Shown in pieces: positions 1-9,200 of a stretch of DNA of 64,000 nucleotides. A program made the translations under genes and the position numbers. The notes below the pieces were generated by a model. The model was not told the origin of the DNA. It worked only from the letters and a program-made list of their open reading frames with translations, and did no database searches. The DNA lies in contig NZ_CP012150.1 of assembly GCF_001187505.1 (NCBI RefSeq), forward strand, positions 4,030,001-4,094,000, written 5' to 3'. This stretch comes from Mycolicibacterium goodii (GTDB lineage: Bacteria > Actinomycetota > Actinomycetes > Mycobacteriales > Mycobacteriaceae). Numbering within the stretch: position 1 is the first letter of the stretch; each line of letters opens with the position of its first letter.

Positions 1-746
1 CGTGGCACACCGGCGATCCGGGTACTCGGCGGCGGCACGTCGTGGTCCATGCGCTGATAGGCGACGGCCAGTGCGGTGTCTCCGGTGAACGGCGTGCTGC
101 CGGTGAGCAGCTCGAAGGTCAGGATCCCGACGGCGTAGACGTCGCTGCGGGGGTCGGCGTCGCCGGTCGCGACCTGCTCGGGGGACAGATAGGCGGCCGT
201 GCCCAATATCACGCTGGTGGAAGTGATTTTGGCTTCCGCGACCGCACGCACCAAACCGAAGTCGGCGATCTTGACCTCGCCGTCGTCGGAGATCAGCACG
301 TTCTCGGGCTTGATGTCACGGTGCACCAGACCGTCGCGGTGGGCGACCGCGAGCCCACCCAGAACGGGTTCGAGTACCGCGGCGACCGCGTGCGGGGGCA
401 TCGGGCCGCGTTCGGTGAGCAGTTCGCGCAGTGTGCCGCCCTCGATGAGTTCCATCACCAGAAACGGGTACTGCCGCTCCGACCGATGGTCGAGTCCCTG
501 GTCGTAGACCGCGACCAGTCCGGGTGCCTTCAGCCGGGCCACGGCCCGTGCCTCCCGCTGGAATCTGGTGAGAAAGTGCTCGTCACCGGCGTAGCGGGAG
601 TCCATGACCTTCAATGCGACCGGCCGGTCCAGCCGCGTGTCGAGCCCGCGGTACACCGTGGACATCCCACCGGTGGCGATGGGCATGTCGACGCGGTACC
701 GCCCGTCCAGCAGGCTGCCGACGAGCGGATCCGATTGCTGCTCCAC
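1..746 (-). CDS. pknL: Serine/threonine protein kinase PknL (3' end outside window)
   Basis: Hanks-type Ser/Thr kinase; the window edge cuts it after about 248 codons, so the tail beyond the kinase domain is not visible. The glycine loop IATGGMSTVY (residues 23-32), the ATP-binding lysine in VALKVMD (K46), the catalytic VHRDIKPEN, the DFG and the SPEQ loop are all present, so the kinase should be active. I chose GTG at 746 because a TANNNT box (TAACAT, 754-759) ends 7 nt before it, which fits a leaderless mRNA, and because the N-terminus then matches the M. tuberculosis protein as I remember it. An in-frame ATG at 755 is the alternative. It is divergent from the Rv2175c-like gene with only 45 nt between the start codons. 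In tuberculosis PknL phosphorylates Rv2175c (known of the family, not shown here). Confidence 0.93.
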   Translation of the reverse strand, partial: MEQQSDPLVGSLLDGRYRVDMPIATGGMSTVYRGLDTRLDRPVALKVMDSRYAGDEHFLTRFQREARAVARLKAPGLVAVYDQGLDHRSERQYPFLVMELIEGGTLRELLTERGPMPPHAVAAVLEPVLGGLAVAHRDGLVHRDIKPENVLISDDGEVKIADFGLVRAVAEAKITSTSVILGTAAYLSPEQVATGDADPRSDVYAVGILTFELLTGSTPFTGDTALAVAYQRMDHDVPPPSTRIAGVP

Positions 747-777
747 CGAACACATGTTACGAGTCCCGAGCGGGCGC

Positions 778-784
778 CTAGAAT
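778..784 (+). promoter_or_regulatory. -10 box (TAGAAT) of a leaderless Rv2175c-like mRNA
   Basis: TAGAAT at 779-784 lies 7 nt before the GTG start at 792, so transcription should begin at or next to the start codon. No Shine-Dalgarno sequence is visible. No clear -35 was found, which is usual for mycobacterial promoters. It shares the short 36-45 nt divergent region with pknL. Confidence 0.55.
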
Positions 785-791
785 CAGTGCG

Positions 792-1196
792 GTGAGCAGT
801 ATTCCGGCCGCCGATGACGTTCTGGATCCCGACGAGGCCGTCTACGACCTTCCGACCGTGGCGGAGATCCTCGGCATCCCGGTCACCAAAGTCCACCAGC
901 AGCTGCGCGACGGCCAGCTGGTCGCCGTGCGGCGAAACGGTGTCGTGGCCGTGCCCAGGATCTTCTTCGACGACGGCGGCCATGTGGTCAGGTCGCTGCC
1001 GGGGTTGCTGGTCGTCCTGCGTGACGGCGGCTACCGCACCAACGAGATTCTGCGCTGGTTGTTCACCCCGGACGAGTCGCTGACCATCACCCGCGACGGC
1101 ACCACCGAGCGGATCGCCAACGCACGTCCCGTGGACGCCCTGCACTCACATCAGGCGCGTGAGGTCGTGCGGCGTGCGCAGGCCATGGCTTATTGA
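792..1196 (+). CDS. Winged-helix DNA-binding protein, Rv2175c family
   Basis: Small protein of 134 residues. The N-terminal half carries an excisionase/MerR-like helix-turn-helix (YDLPTVAEILGIPVTKVHQQ), and the C-terminus ends in REVVRRAQAMAY, as in Rv2175c from memory. In M. tuberculosis it is a DNA-binding substrate of PknL, and the divergent pknL next door supports the same pairing here. The start is the GTG at 792, directly downstream of a TAGAAT -10 box, implying a leaderless message. The stop overlaps the end of the convergent mptA by 7 nt. Its DNA target is not known from the sequence. Confidence 0.88.
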   Translation: MSSIPAADDVLDPDEAVYDLPTVAEILGIPVTKVHQQLRDGQLVAVRRNGVVAVPRIFFDDGGHVVRSLPGLLVVLRDGGYRTNEILRWLFTPDESLTITRDGTTERIANARPVDALHSHQAREVVRRAQAMAY

Positions 1197-2701
1197 GCCG
1201 GTTCCCCGGCCGGCTCCGGCGCCCGGTACAGCGAATACCACGCCGCGATCGCGCACGCCGTGGTGAGCAGCACGTGCGCCCATGAGTACATGCCATGGGC
1301 GCCATCGGGTTTCCACATCACCATGATCCATGTGGAGAACCCCGCGATGGCGGCGATGCCCGGCCGGGTCTGGACCAGCGCCGCGGCGACGGCCAACGGC
1401 CACGTGTAGTACCAGGGGAGTGCGGCAGGCACGAACAGCACCACGACCACCATGGCCAGCGCGATCCCGGTGAGGGCCTCGCGGTCGGTGTGGCGGTGCC
1501 GCCACCACAGCACCGGCAGCGCGATGACGATGGCCGCGATGCCGATGATCCGGGCGATCTCGAGGACCGCGTAGAAGTTGACCGGGAAGAACAACCCGCC
1601 GACCGCGTTGATCAGGTTGGACGCCGCGGTCGGCACGGTCAGCCAGTTGATGATCTTCACCGAACCGGCCAGTGCGGTCAGCCAGCCCAGGCCGACGCCT
1701 GCCACCAGCGACAGCACCGCGAACACCGCGCCGAAGATCAGCACCGACGCCGCGGTCGACACCACGAACGCGCGCACCGCCGGCATGTCGTGGCGGTCGC
1801 GGAGCTGACGCATCCACACCCACACCAGGAACGGAAGGGCCAGGCCCGCCGTGGCTTTCACGGCGACGGCCGTGGCGATCAGGCCGACGCCCCAGATCGG
1901 GCGGCCTGCGAAGGTCAGCGCGATCGCGGCCATCATCAGCCCGACCATGAGCATCTCGTTGTGCACACCGCCCATGAGATGGATGATCACCAGCGGGTTG
2001 AGCACACAGATCCACAGCGCCGCCGCGGGGTTGGCACCGACGTGGCGGGCCACCCGCGGGGCGGCCCAGATCAGCAGCGCCAGGCCGGGCAGCATGCACA
2101 GCCGCAGCAGCATCGTGCCTGCCACCACGTCGTTGCCCACCAGCATGGTGACGAACTTGGCCACCAGGATGAATGCCGGCCCGTACGGCGCCGTCGTCGT
2201 GGTCCAGATCGGACTCACGTTCTCCAACAACGAATTCGGGTTCTCGACCGGGCCCACCACGTAGGGGTCGAAGCCGTCGCGCAGCAGCGCGCCCTGCGCG
2301 AGGTAGGAGTAGGTGTCACGGCTGAACAACGGCACCGAGAGCAGCAGCGGAGCCAACCAGAACCCGGTGGTGGCGACCATCGTGTACTCGGTTGCGGTGC
2401 GGTCGATCACGCGCCTGCCCAGCCACAGCCAGGCGATGAGCATCAGCGCGACACCGCTCCACAGCAGGATCGACGACAGCACCAGGCCGTGCCCGAACCG
2501 CAGCCAGGACAGGTGCAGCGATTCCAGCAGCGGATCGTGCAGGCGGATGCTGCCTGCCCCGAGACCGCCGATGGTCAGCACGGTGGCGCCGAGGCAGCCC
2601 AGCCGTGCCGGTCGGGCCTCGGCGGACACGGCGAAGGCAGCCAGGCGTGAAACGTGTTCGGCCAGGCCGGGGTTGGGTTTGTCGGTGTCGGTTGGTGTCA
2701 T
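1190..2701 (-). CDS. mptA: Alpha-(1->6)-mannopyranosyltransferase MptA
   Basis: Polytopic membrane glycosyltransferase of the GT-C type, 503 residues, with about a dozen hydrophobic segments and a polar first large loop (LFSRDTYSYLAQG) that carries the acidic residue expected in this class. By homology it extends the alpha-1,6-mannan backbone of lipomannan and lipoarabinomannan from polyprenyl-phosphomannose on the outer face of the plasma membrane. The start is ATG 2701; longer upstream reading in this frame would run into idsA2. It lies 25 nt downstream of idsA2 on the same strand, so the two are probably co-transcribed, which fits a link between polyprenol supply and mannan synthesis. Its 3' end overlaps the convergent Rv2175c-like gene. 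Confidence 0.9.
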   Translation of the reverse strand: MTPTDTDKPNPGLAEHVSRLAAFAVSAEARPARLGCLGATVLTIGGLGAGSIRLHDPLLESLHLSWLRFGHGLVLSSILLWSGVALMLIAWLWLGRRVIDRTATEYTMVATTGFWLAPLLLSVPLFSRDTYSYLAQGALLRDGFDPYVVGPVENPNSLLENVSPIWTTTTAPYGPAFILVAKFVTMLVGNDVVAGTMLLRLCMLPGLALLIWAAPRVARHVGANPAAALWICVLNPLVIIHLMGGVHNEMLMVGLMMAAIALTFAGRPIWGVGLIATAVAVKATAGLALPFLVWVWMRQLRDRHDMPAVRAFVVSTAASVLIFGAVFAVLSLVAGVGLGWLTALAGSVKIINWLTVPTAASNLINAVGGLFFPVNFYAVLEIARIIGIAAIVIALPVLWWRHRHTDREALTGIALAMVVVVLFVPAALPWYYTWPLAVAAALVQTRPGIAAIAGFSTWIMVMWKPDGAHGMYSWAHVLLTTACAIAAWYSLYRAPEPAGEPAQ

Positions 2702-2726
2702 GGTGGTGGACTGTCCAGCCCGGCTG

Positions 2727-3914
<1,188 letters not shown>

Positions 3915-3946
3915 TCAAGGTGCGGGGTTCGCCGCGGGTGTCACCG

Positions 3947-4651
3947 TCAGGTTTCGGTGGCCACCGATTCGCCCGGTTTGGGGGACTGGTCACGACTCAC
4001 CCAGGCCAGGCCTGCGACCACGCCGGCCACCAGGAAAGCGCCGATGACCAGCCAGATCGCCGCGGTGGTGAAGGACCGTGCGCTGGGGTCGGTGTAGCGG
4101 GCCTGGGCGTTCATGGTGCTCACCACGCCGGGGCGCAGCTTCCATTCCACGATCGAGGACGTCACCTGATCGCCGTTGGTCGAGGTCACCTCGCCGGGGA
4201 ACGACACCGTCAGCAGCACGTCGGCCTCCGGGTCGTTCATCGACGTGAGGTCCACGCGGCCCTCGAGGATCACCAGGTCGCCGGCTCGACGCAGCGAGAT
4301 GTCGACGCCCGCGGCGTCGCGGTTCAGCGCGGCCAGTTGTGGCAGCTCGGCGAAGGACAGATCGGAGAACACCGCCTGCGAGCCGACGTAGTCGTCGCGG
4401 CTGTACTCCGACACCGCGACCTTGTGCGCGAACGGCAGGTTGTTGACCAGCTGCGGACCCTTGTCGTCGGCGTCGCGGGGTTTGGTCGCGGCGATGATCT
4501 GTCCGGACACCCGGTCGTCGGGCGACACCGTGATGGAGGCCCGGACCCGGACGCAGCCGACCGCGGTCGGCAGAACCAGCAGCAGCAACATCACCGTCAC
4601 GAGCAGCCTGCGGCGGCTGCGGCCGGGTGGTCGGACGCGCACGGAGGTCAT
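3947..4651 (-). CDS. lppM: Lipoprotein LppM
   Basis: Exported lipoprotein of 234 residues. A basic N-terminus and hydrophobic segment lead to the lipobox LPTAVGC (Cys33). After the lipobox come a beta-rich extracytoplasmic domain of about 160 residues and a second hydrophobic segment near residues 200-218, with a short polar cytoplasmic tail. This anchor-plus-tail arrangement is typical of LppM (Rv2171), which in M. tuberculosis influences phagocytosis and phagosome maturation (family knowledge). The physiological role in a saprophyte is unknown. It lies 45 nt downstream of the GNAT gene and upstream of idsA2, all on the minus strand. There is no strong ribosome binding site before ATG 4651. 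Confidence 0.88.
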   Translation of the reverse strand: MTSVRVRPPGRSRRRLLVTVMLLLLVLPTAVGCVRVRASITVSPDDRVSGQIIAATKPRDADDKGPQLVNNLPFAHKVAVSEYSRDDYVGSQAVFSDLSFAELPQLAALNRDAAGVDISLRRAGDLVILEGRVDLTSMNDPEADVLLTVSFPGEVTSTNGDQVTSSIVEWKLRPGVVSTMNAQARYTDPSARSFTTAAIWLVIGAFLVAGVVAGLAWVSRDQSPKPGESVATET

Positions 4652-4696
4652 CGTGCCAGATCCGGATGCCGCCGAGCGACCGGTCAGGCCGGGTCG

Positions 4697-5320
4697 CTAC
4701 AGGGGCAGTGGGCGGCCGAGGATCGCGAAGGCGCGGGGGTCGCCCGCAAAGTGGTAGCCACGGATCACGTCGGTGAACCCCAGGCGCCGGTACAGACGCC
4801 AGGCCCGATTGGCCTCGCCGTTGATCTCCGGCGTCGACAACAGCACGTGAGATTCGCCACGGTCGGCCAGCAGTCTGCGCGCCAGCGCCTCGCCGAGGCC
4901 CCGGCCCTGGGCGCGCGGTTCGATGTGCAGTTCGGTCAGCTCGAAGTAGCTCGACATGAGCTCGGCGATCTGTTCGCGGCTCGCGCCGACGCGGTGCAAC
5001 CCGGAGACCACCTGTTGCTGCCACCACTGGTCGGGTGCGCCGCAGTAGCCGTAGGCGATGCCGAGCAGCGGGGCGCAGACCAGGTCCTCCCGTGACGGTG
5101 CCGCGTCGGAACCGGCGCCGGGATCGGCCGCCCCGACCGGTTCGAATTCCACTGCGGCCACGGCTTTCCAGCCCTGTCTGCGGGTGTGTTCGAGCCACAG
5201 CGCCGCGCGTTGTTCCTCGGTTCCGCGGGGGTATCGCATCGCGTCGACGTAGACGCGCAGGGCATCGTTGAGTCGGCGCTGCATGTCCTCGGGCGACAGA
5301 TCGATGAGATATGTCGCCAT
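4697..5320 (-). CDS. GNAT-family N-acetyltransferase (Rv2170-like)
   Basis: 207-residue acetyltransferase. The acetyl-CoA binding motif A is clear in ELHIEPRAQGRGLGEALARR, followed by a typical motif B ending (RAWRLYRRLGFTDV). The start was set at ATG 5320 because GGAGG lies 11 nt before it; the in-frame ATG 5329 leaves only 2 nt. The M. tuberculosis counterpart Rv2170 has been reported to acetylate isocitrate dehydrogenase (from memory); whether that holds here is inference. It is first in a minus-strand run with lppM, idsA2 and mptA and is divergent from the DUF3040 gene. Confidence 0.85.
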   Translation of the reverse strand: MATYLIDLSPEDMQRRLNDALRVYVDAMRYPRGTEEQRAALWLEHTRRQGWKAVAAVEFEPVGAADPGAGSDAAPSREDLVCAPLLGIAYGYCGAPDQWWQQQVVSGLHRVGASREQIAELMSSYFELTELHIEPRAQGRGLGEALARRLLADRGESHVLLSTPEINGEANRAWRLYRRLGFTDVIRGYHFAGDPRAFAILGRPLPL

Positions 5321-5585
5321 TGCCGCCATCGCCTCCGTTGCCGCCCAAGTCGTCGAGTTCACGGGCACACGGGGTGTGTGCTCATGTGAGTCCTGCCGAA
5401 CTCATTATGTGGAGTCATTATCCGGCGGTGCGGGTGGCCGTCACACTCCCAGCGAACGCCTACAATCGATGTCGAACAAGGTGGTACGGCTCGGATCGAC
5501 CTCGTATCATCATTGTTAGGTGTCCGTAATGGCGGGCACGGGTGGACATTTACGAAGCGACGGTCGCGTCGGCAAGGAGGGACGA

Positions 5586-5984
5586 ATGCCACTCTCCGAT
5601 CATGAGCAGCGCATGCTCGATCAGATCGAGAGCGCGCTCTATGCCGAGGATCCGAAGTTCGCCTCGAGTGTTCGGGGTGGGACTTTACGCGCGCCCTCGG
5701 CGCGTCGCAGGATCTACGGCGCGGGGTTGTTCGTTCTCGGTCTGGCGATGCTGGTCACCGGCGTCGCAGTCAAGGCTTTGATGATCGGTGGTTTCCCGAT
5801 CCTCTCGGTCATCGGTTTCATGGTGATGTTCGGCGGCGTGGTCTTCGCCATCACCGGTCCGCGCGTCGCGGGCGGCATCGACAAGTCCTCGGCACCGTCG
5901 AGTTCGCGACAGCGTAAGCAGCGCGGCGGGGGTTCGTTCACCAACCGCATGGAAGATCGTTTCCGCAGGCGCTTCGACGACTGA
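5586..5984 (+). CDS. DUF3040 membrane protein (Rv2169c-like)
   Basis: Small inner-membrane protein of 132 residues. The N-terminus (MPLSDHEQRMLDQIE, LYAEDPKFAS) is the signature of DUF3040. Two transmembrane segments at about residues 46-68 and 72-92 are followed by a basic, Ser/Gly-rich cytoplasmic tail. The start ATG is preceded by a strong AAGGAGG 5 nt away. The function of the family is unknown. It stands alone ahead of mraZ and is closed off by a good intrinsic terminator at 6010-6038, so it is transcribed separately from the dcw cluster. Confidence 0.88.
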   Translation: MPLSDHEQRMLDQIESALYAEDPKFASSVRGGTLRAPSARRRIYGAGLFVLGLAMLVTGVAVKALMIGGFPILSVIGFMVMFGGVVFAITGPRVAGGIDKSSAPSSSRQRKQRGGGSFTNRMEDRFRRRFDD

Positions 5985-6009
5985 TCGGGTCTTCATCGGC
6001 AACGGTTCA

Positions 6010-6038
6010 GGGGTAGTCCGCGAGGGCTGCCCCTTTTT
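6010..6038 (+). terminator. Intrinsic terminator after the DUF3040 gene
   Basis: Ten-base-pair stem GGGGTAGTCC / GGGCTGCCCC (two GT pairs) closed by a GCGA tetraloop and followed by TTTTTC. It ends 26 nt after the DUF3040 stop. Canonical L-shaped terminators like this are uncommon in mycobacteria. Confidence 0.85.
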
Positions 6039-6060
6039 CATGCTCACCGTCCTTTTCGCC

Positions 6061-6107
6061 GGGCTCCCACTGGGCTCCCCACTGGGCTCCCCACCGGGCT
6101 CCCCACC
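6061..6107. repeat. Four tandem copies of a 12-bp unit (GGGCTCCCCACY)
   Basis: Units at 6061-6071 (one C short), 6072-6083, 6084-6095 and 6096-6107, differing only in the last base. Non-coding, just beyond the terminator. It could vary in copy number between strains. Confidence 0.8.
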
Positions 6108-6366
6108 CTGCCCCACGGCTGCGCTCGGCCGGCCCCTGAGCGCCTCCCCGACACGCCGGAGCGATCTCCAGCGCAGTCTTTCTCGGCCGTGTCGGCCCGG
6201 GTTCGATAACGATTCGGCAGCGCCCCACGATCTGCCCCCACTCCGCCCCACCTCTTTTTTCGGTGCGCTCACCTGCGGTTTTGTCCCGCCGTCGGCTTCC
6301 GAAGCCGGTAAATCCTCGGTCGGCGTGGTGTCGAAAGGGGTGAAGGTGGGGTGGAATGTCCAAACT

Positions 6367-6411
6367 GTGGCGCCAAATGGAGCAAAGTGGGGGATCGTGG
6401 GGTAAAGTGGC
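6367..6411 (+). promoter_or_regulatory. Putative MraZ operator: GTGG boxes spaced at 10 bp
   Basis: GTGGC at 6367, ATGGA at 6377, GTGGG at 6387, GTGGG at 6397 and GTGGC at 6407 fall exactly 10 bp apart, so all face one side of the helix. MraZ is known in other bacteria to bind tandem TGGG/GTGG repeats with 5-nt spacers upstream of its own gene. Position (81-125 nt before the mraZ start) and phasing fit self-regulation of the dcw cluster. Confidence 0.7.
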
Positions 6412-6491
6412 GGTCGACGGGGAGTTCGGAACCCCGTTAGGGAAGGGCGAAGCGACCCGGAATCCGAACCGGGTGGCGGGAGGTGGCTCAG

Positions 6492-6923
6492 GTGTTCCTG
6501 GGTACCTACACGCCCAAGCTCGACGACAAGGGGCGGCTCACACTGCCCGCCAAATTTCGCGACGCACTGGCAGGAGGGTTGATGGTCACCAAGAGCCAAG
6601 ATCACAGCCTGGCCGTGTATCCCCGCGATGAGTTCGAGAAACTGGCCCGGCGTGCGTCGCAGGCTTCCCGGAGCAATCCGGAGGCCCGCGCCTTCCTGCG
6701 CAGCCTGGCCGCCGCAACCGACGAGCAGCATCCCGATGCGCAAGGACGCATCACCTTGTCGGCGGACCACCGCCGCTACGCGAACCTGTCCAAGGACTGC
6801 GTGGTGATCGGCTCCGTCGACTACCTGGAGATCTGGGACGCACAAGCCTGGCAGGAGTACCAGCAAGCCCACGAAGAGAACTTCTCCGCGGCCACCGATG
6901 AAACTCTGCGCGACATCATCTGA
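6492..6923 (+). CDS. mraZ: Transcriptional regulator MraZ
   Basis: 143 residues, two SpoVT/AbrB-type half-domains, each with the conserved D-x-x-G-R pattern (LDDKGRL near residue 13 and DAQGRI in the second half). MraZ forms ring-shaped oligomers and binds repeats ahead of the dcw cluster to control it. The start is GTG 6492: GGGAGG at 6478-6483 is 8 nt upstream and the protein then begins [14 protein letters not shown] like its orthologues; GTG 6483 is in frame but sits directly on the ribosome binding site. It is the first gene of the dcw cluster and lies 160 nt before the chosen rsmH start. Confidence 0.95.
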   Translation: MFLGTYTPKLDDKGRLTLPAKFRDALAGGLMVTKSQDHSLAVYPRDEFEKLARRASQASRSNPEARAFLRSLAAATDEQHPDAQGRITLSADHRRYANLSKDCVVIGSVDYLEIWDAQAWQEYQQAHEENFSAATDETLRDII

Positions 6924-7083
6924 TGCGGCCTTTCATCAGGTGGCAGGCCTGGACCTAGCCCGTGCAGCGCGGCCTCTGCCCGAATCGGCCCTGGCGTACT
7001 TCCCCAACGCCAGGTCCGTGGATTCGGACAGAGACCCCGATGCAGGGGCGGTCCGGTGCGGAGACGTTGCGGAGGTGTGTTCA

Positions 7084-8064
7084 GTGGCGAATGATCCGGA
7101 TCACGGGCATATCCCGGTTCTACTGGACCGCTGCGTCGAACTGCTCGCCCCGGCCCTGACACGTACCGACGCCGACGGCACGGACGCCGTCCTCGTGGAC
7201 GCGACCCTCGGGGCCGGCGGCCATTCGGAGCGATTTCTCACTGACTTCCCGGCGCTACGCCTCATCGGGCTCGACCGCGACCCCAATGCCCTCAAGATCG
7301 CCGGCGACCGGCTCGCCCCGTTCGGCGACCGGGCCACGCTGGTCCGCACGCGTTACGACGGCATCGCGGCGGCGCTCGCCGAGGCCGGCGTCCGGCGGAT
7401 CGACGGCGTGCTGTTCGACCTCGGCGTGTCGTCGATGCAGCTCGACCAGAAACAGCGCGGTTTCTCCTACTCCGCGGACGCGCCGCTGGACATGCGCATG
7501 GATCCCGACGCGCTGCTCACCGCCGCCGAGATCGTCAACACCTACGACGCGAAGACGCTCACCAGAATCCTGCGCGACTACGGCGAGGAGCGGTTCGCGG
7601 GCCGGATCGCCGACAAGATCGTCCGCAGGCGGACCAAGCAGCCGTTCACCACGACCTCCGAACTCGTCGAGCTCTTGTACGAGGCGATCCCGGCCCCGGC
7701 GCGACGCACCGGTGGGCACCCCGCCAAGCGCACGTTCCAGGCCCTGCGGATCGCCGTCAACGCCGAACTCGAATCGTTGCGCGCTGCGGTACCCGCCGCA
7801 CTGGCGGCGTTGCGTCCCGGCGGCCGGATCGTGGTGATGTCGTACCAGTCGCTGGAGGACCGCATCGTCAAGCAGGCCTTCAGCACCGTCACGGCCTCTC
7901 GGACCCCGCCCGGCCTGCCCATCGAATTGCCGGGCCACGAACCGGAGTTCGTGGCCGTCACCCGCGGCGCCGAGCGCGCCGACGAGCAAGAGATCGAGCG
8001 AAATCCACGTAGTGCCCCGGTGCGACTGCGAGCACTTGAAAAGGTTGGGGGAAGGGGCAGTTGA
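7084..8064 (+). CDS. rsmH: 16S rRNA (cytosine-1402-N4)-methyltransferase RsmH
   Basis: SAM-dependent methyltransferase, 326 residues, formerly MraW. It modifies C1402 in the ribosomal decoding centre. It has the SAM motif [14 protein letters not shown], and the RsmH signatures [18 protein letters not shown] and [15 protein letters not shown] 7084 was chosen because GGAGG at 7071-7075 is 8 nt upstream and the family core ([13 protein letters not shown]) begins right after. The frame stays open upstream to 6898, and a stretch there ([14 protein letters not shown]) resembles the N-terminus annotated for the tuberculosis protein as I recall it, so a longer start is possible. The stop and the next start share one base (TGATG). 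Confidence 0.93.
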   Translation: MANDPDHGHIPVLLDRCVELLAPALTRTDADGTDAVLVDATLGAGGHSERFLTDFPALRLIGLDRDPNALKIAGDRLAPFGDRATLVRTRYDGIAAALAEAGVRRIDGVLFDLGVSSMQLDQKQRGFSYSADAPLDMRMDPDALLTAAEIVNTYDAKTLTRILRDYGEERFAGRIADKIVRRRTKQPFTTTSELVELLYEAIPAPARRTGGHPAKRTFQALRIAVNAELESLRAAVPAALAALRPGGRIVVMSYQSLEDRIVKQAFSTVTASRTPPGLPIELPGHEPEFVAVTRGAERADEQEIERNPRSAPVRLRALEKVGGRGS

Positions 8065-9200
8065 TGAAGGCCAAGCGACCAGGACCGGTTCGTGACGCCG
8101 ACCGCAGGCGCGGTAAGCGGCAGCCGGGGGTCGCGCGGGGGAGTGCCGACGCGCCGCCGCGCACACGCAGGCCGAGTCGGGAGCCGCAGCGCCCGGTGCG
8201 CTCGGCCCCGCAGACCGGACCGATTCCGCGGCAGCGCACCGCGCCGGCCCGGCCGAAGAGCGCCAGCCAGGCCAAGGCCCGGGCGAAGGCGCGTAAGGCC
8301 AAGGCGCCCAAGGTCGTCCGGCCGCCGCTGCGCGAACGCGTGCTGCTGCGGCTGTCGTCGATCGAACTGAACCCGCGTGCGCTCGTCGCCCGGGTGCCGT
8401 TCGTGGTGCTCGTGATCGCCGCGCTGGGTCTCGGGCTCGGGATCACGCTGTGGTTGTCGACCAGCGCCGCCGAGCGCTCGTACCAGCTCGGCCATGCGCG
8501 GCAGGTGAATCAGGGCCTGCTGCAACAGAAGGAGGCGCTCGAGCGCGACGTGCTCGAGGCGCAGGCGGCGCCCGCGCTCGCCGAGGCCGCCCGCAACCTG
8601 GGCATGATCCCGTCGCGCGATACCGCGCATCTGGTGCAGGACCCCACGGGCAACTGGGTCGTGGTGGGCACACCTAAACCGGCAGAAGGTGTTCCGCCGC
8701 CACCGCTCAACACCCCGTTGCCGCCGGCGGCCCCTCCGCCGCCGCCCGCCCCGCCTGCCGAGCGCGTCGTGGAACCGCGCGAGGTGCCGGTGCGCATCCC
8801 TGAGGCCCCGGGTCTGCAGACCACACCGGGTATCCAAACCGCGCCCGGCATCCCCGGCGCGGTGCAGGCCGAGACCCCGCACGCCGTGCCGGGGGCCCAG
8901 CCGGCGGCTCCGGGTCCGGTGCCGCTCGCCGCCCCGCTTCCGGCGCCGACGCCGCAGGGCGCCGTGGCGCCGGTGCCGCCGACGCCGGTGGTTGCGCAGG
9001 CCCAGCCTGCGGCCCCGCTCGTGAACGTGCCCGCACCGCAGCAGGTTCCGGCCCAACCCGCGCCGCTTGCTGCCCAGCCCGGCGCCCAACCCGGGCCCCT
9101 GGGTGCCCAGCCCGGCGCCCAGCCCGGCGCCCAACCTGTTGTTCCCGACCCCGCGACCGCCGTGGAGCACTTCACCCCGGCCGTCGACCCGATCGCATGA
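8064..9200 (+). CDS. ftsL: FtsL-like divisome protein with proline-rich tail
   Basis: Bitopic membrane protein of 378 residues in the FtsL position between rsmH and pbpB. A basic cytoplasmic region (residues 1-110, many Arg/Lys/Pro) precedes one transmembrane helix (about 112-131) and a short coiled coil (LLQQKEALERDVLEAQ, 152-167), the FtsL-type leucine-zipper-like segment. Unlike E. coli FtsL (121 residues), it then continues with a 170-residue tail rich in Pro, Ala and Gln, ending in GAQPGAQPG repeats encoded by 12-bp direct repeats (9073-9129). By position it should bridge FtsQ and the FtsW/PbpB pair. Coupled to pbpB by an ATGA overlap. The sequence similarity to classical FtsL is weak, so the name rests on topology and synteny. 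Confidence 0.85.
   Translation: MKAKRPGPVRDADRRRGKRQPGVARGSADAPPRTRRPSREPQRPVRSAPQTGPIPRQRTAPARPKSASQAKARAKARKAKAPKVVRPPLRERVLLRLSSIELNPRALVARVPFVVLVIAALGLGLGITLWLSTSAAERSYQLGHARQVNQGLLQQKEALERDVLEAQAAPALAEAARNLGMIPSRDTAHLVQDPTGNWVVVGTPKPAEGVPPPPLNTPLPPAAPPPPPAPPAERVVEPREVPVRIPEAPGLQTTPGIQTAPGIPGAVQAETPHAVPGAQPAAPGPVPLAAPLPAPTPQGAVAPVPPTPVVAQAQPAAPLVNVPAPQQVPAQPAPLAAQPGAQPGPLGAQPGAQPGAQPVVPDPATAVEHFTPAVDPIA

Larger units (their letters stand above)
5985..6491. other. Intergenic region between DUF3040 gene and mraZ
   Basis: About 500 nt without a convincing gene. It holds, in order, an intrinsic terminator (6010-6038), a 12-bp tandem repeat (6061-6107), about 230 nt with no recognised feature, and the mraZ control region with GTGG-type boxes at 10-bp steps (6367-6411) followed by the mraZ leader. 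An open frame crosses 6040-6405 on the plus strand, but its composition is that of random high-GC DNA and it has no ribosome binding site. Confidence 0.6.

Noticed and set aside
1295..2650. Long open frame on the plus strand across mptA
   Set aside because: High-GC DNA leaves the antisense frame of real genes open. The product is Arg/His/Gln/Asp-rich with no domain, and mptA on the other strand is a clear membrane enzyme. Similar shadows opposite idsA2, ftsZ, wag31 and others were discarded for the same reason.
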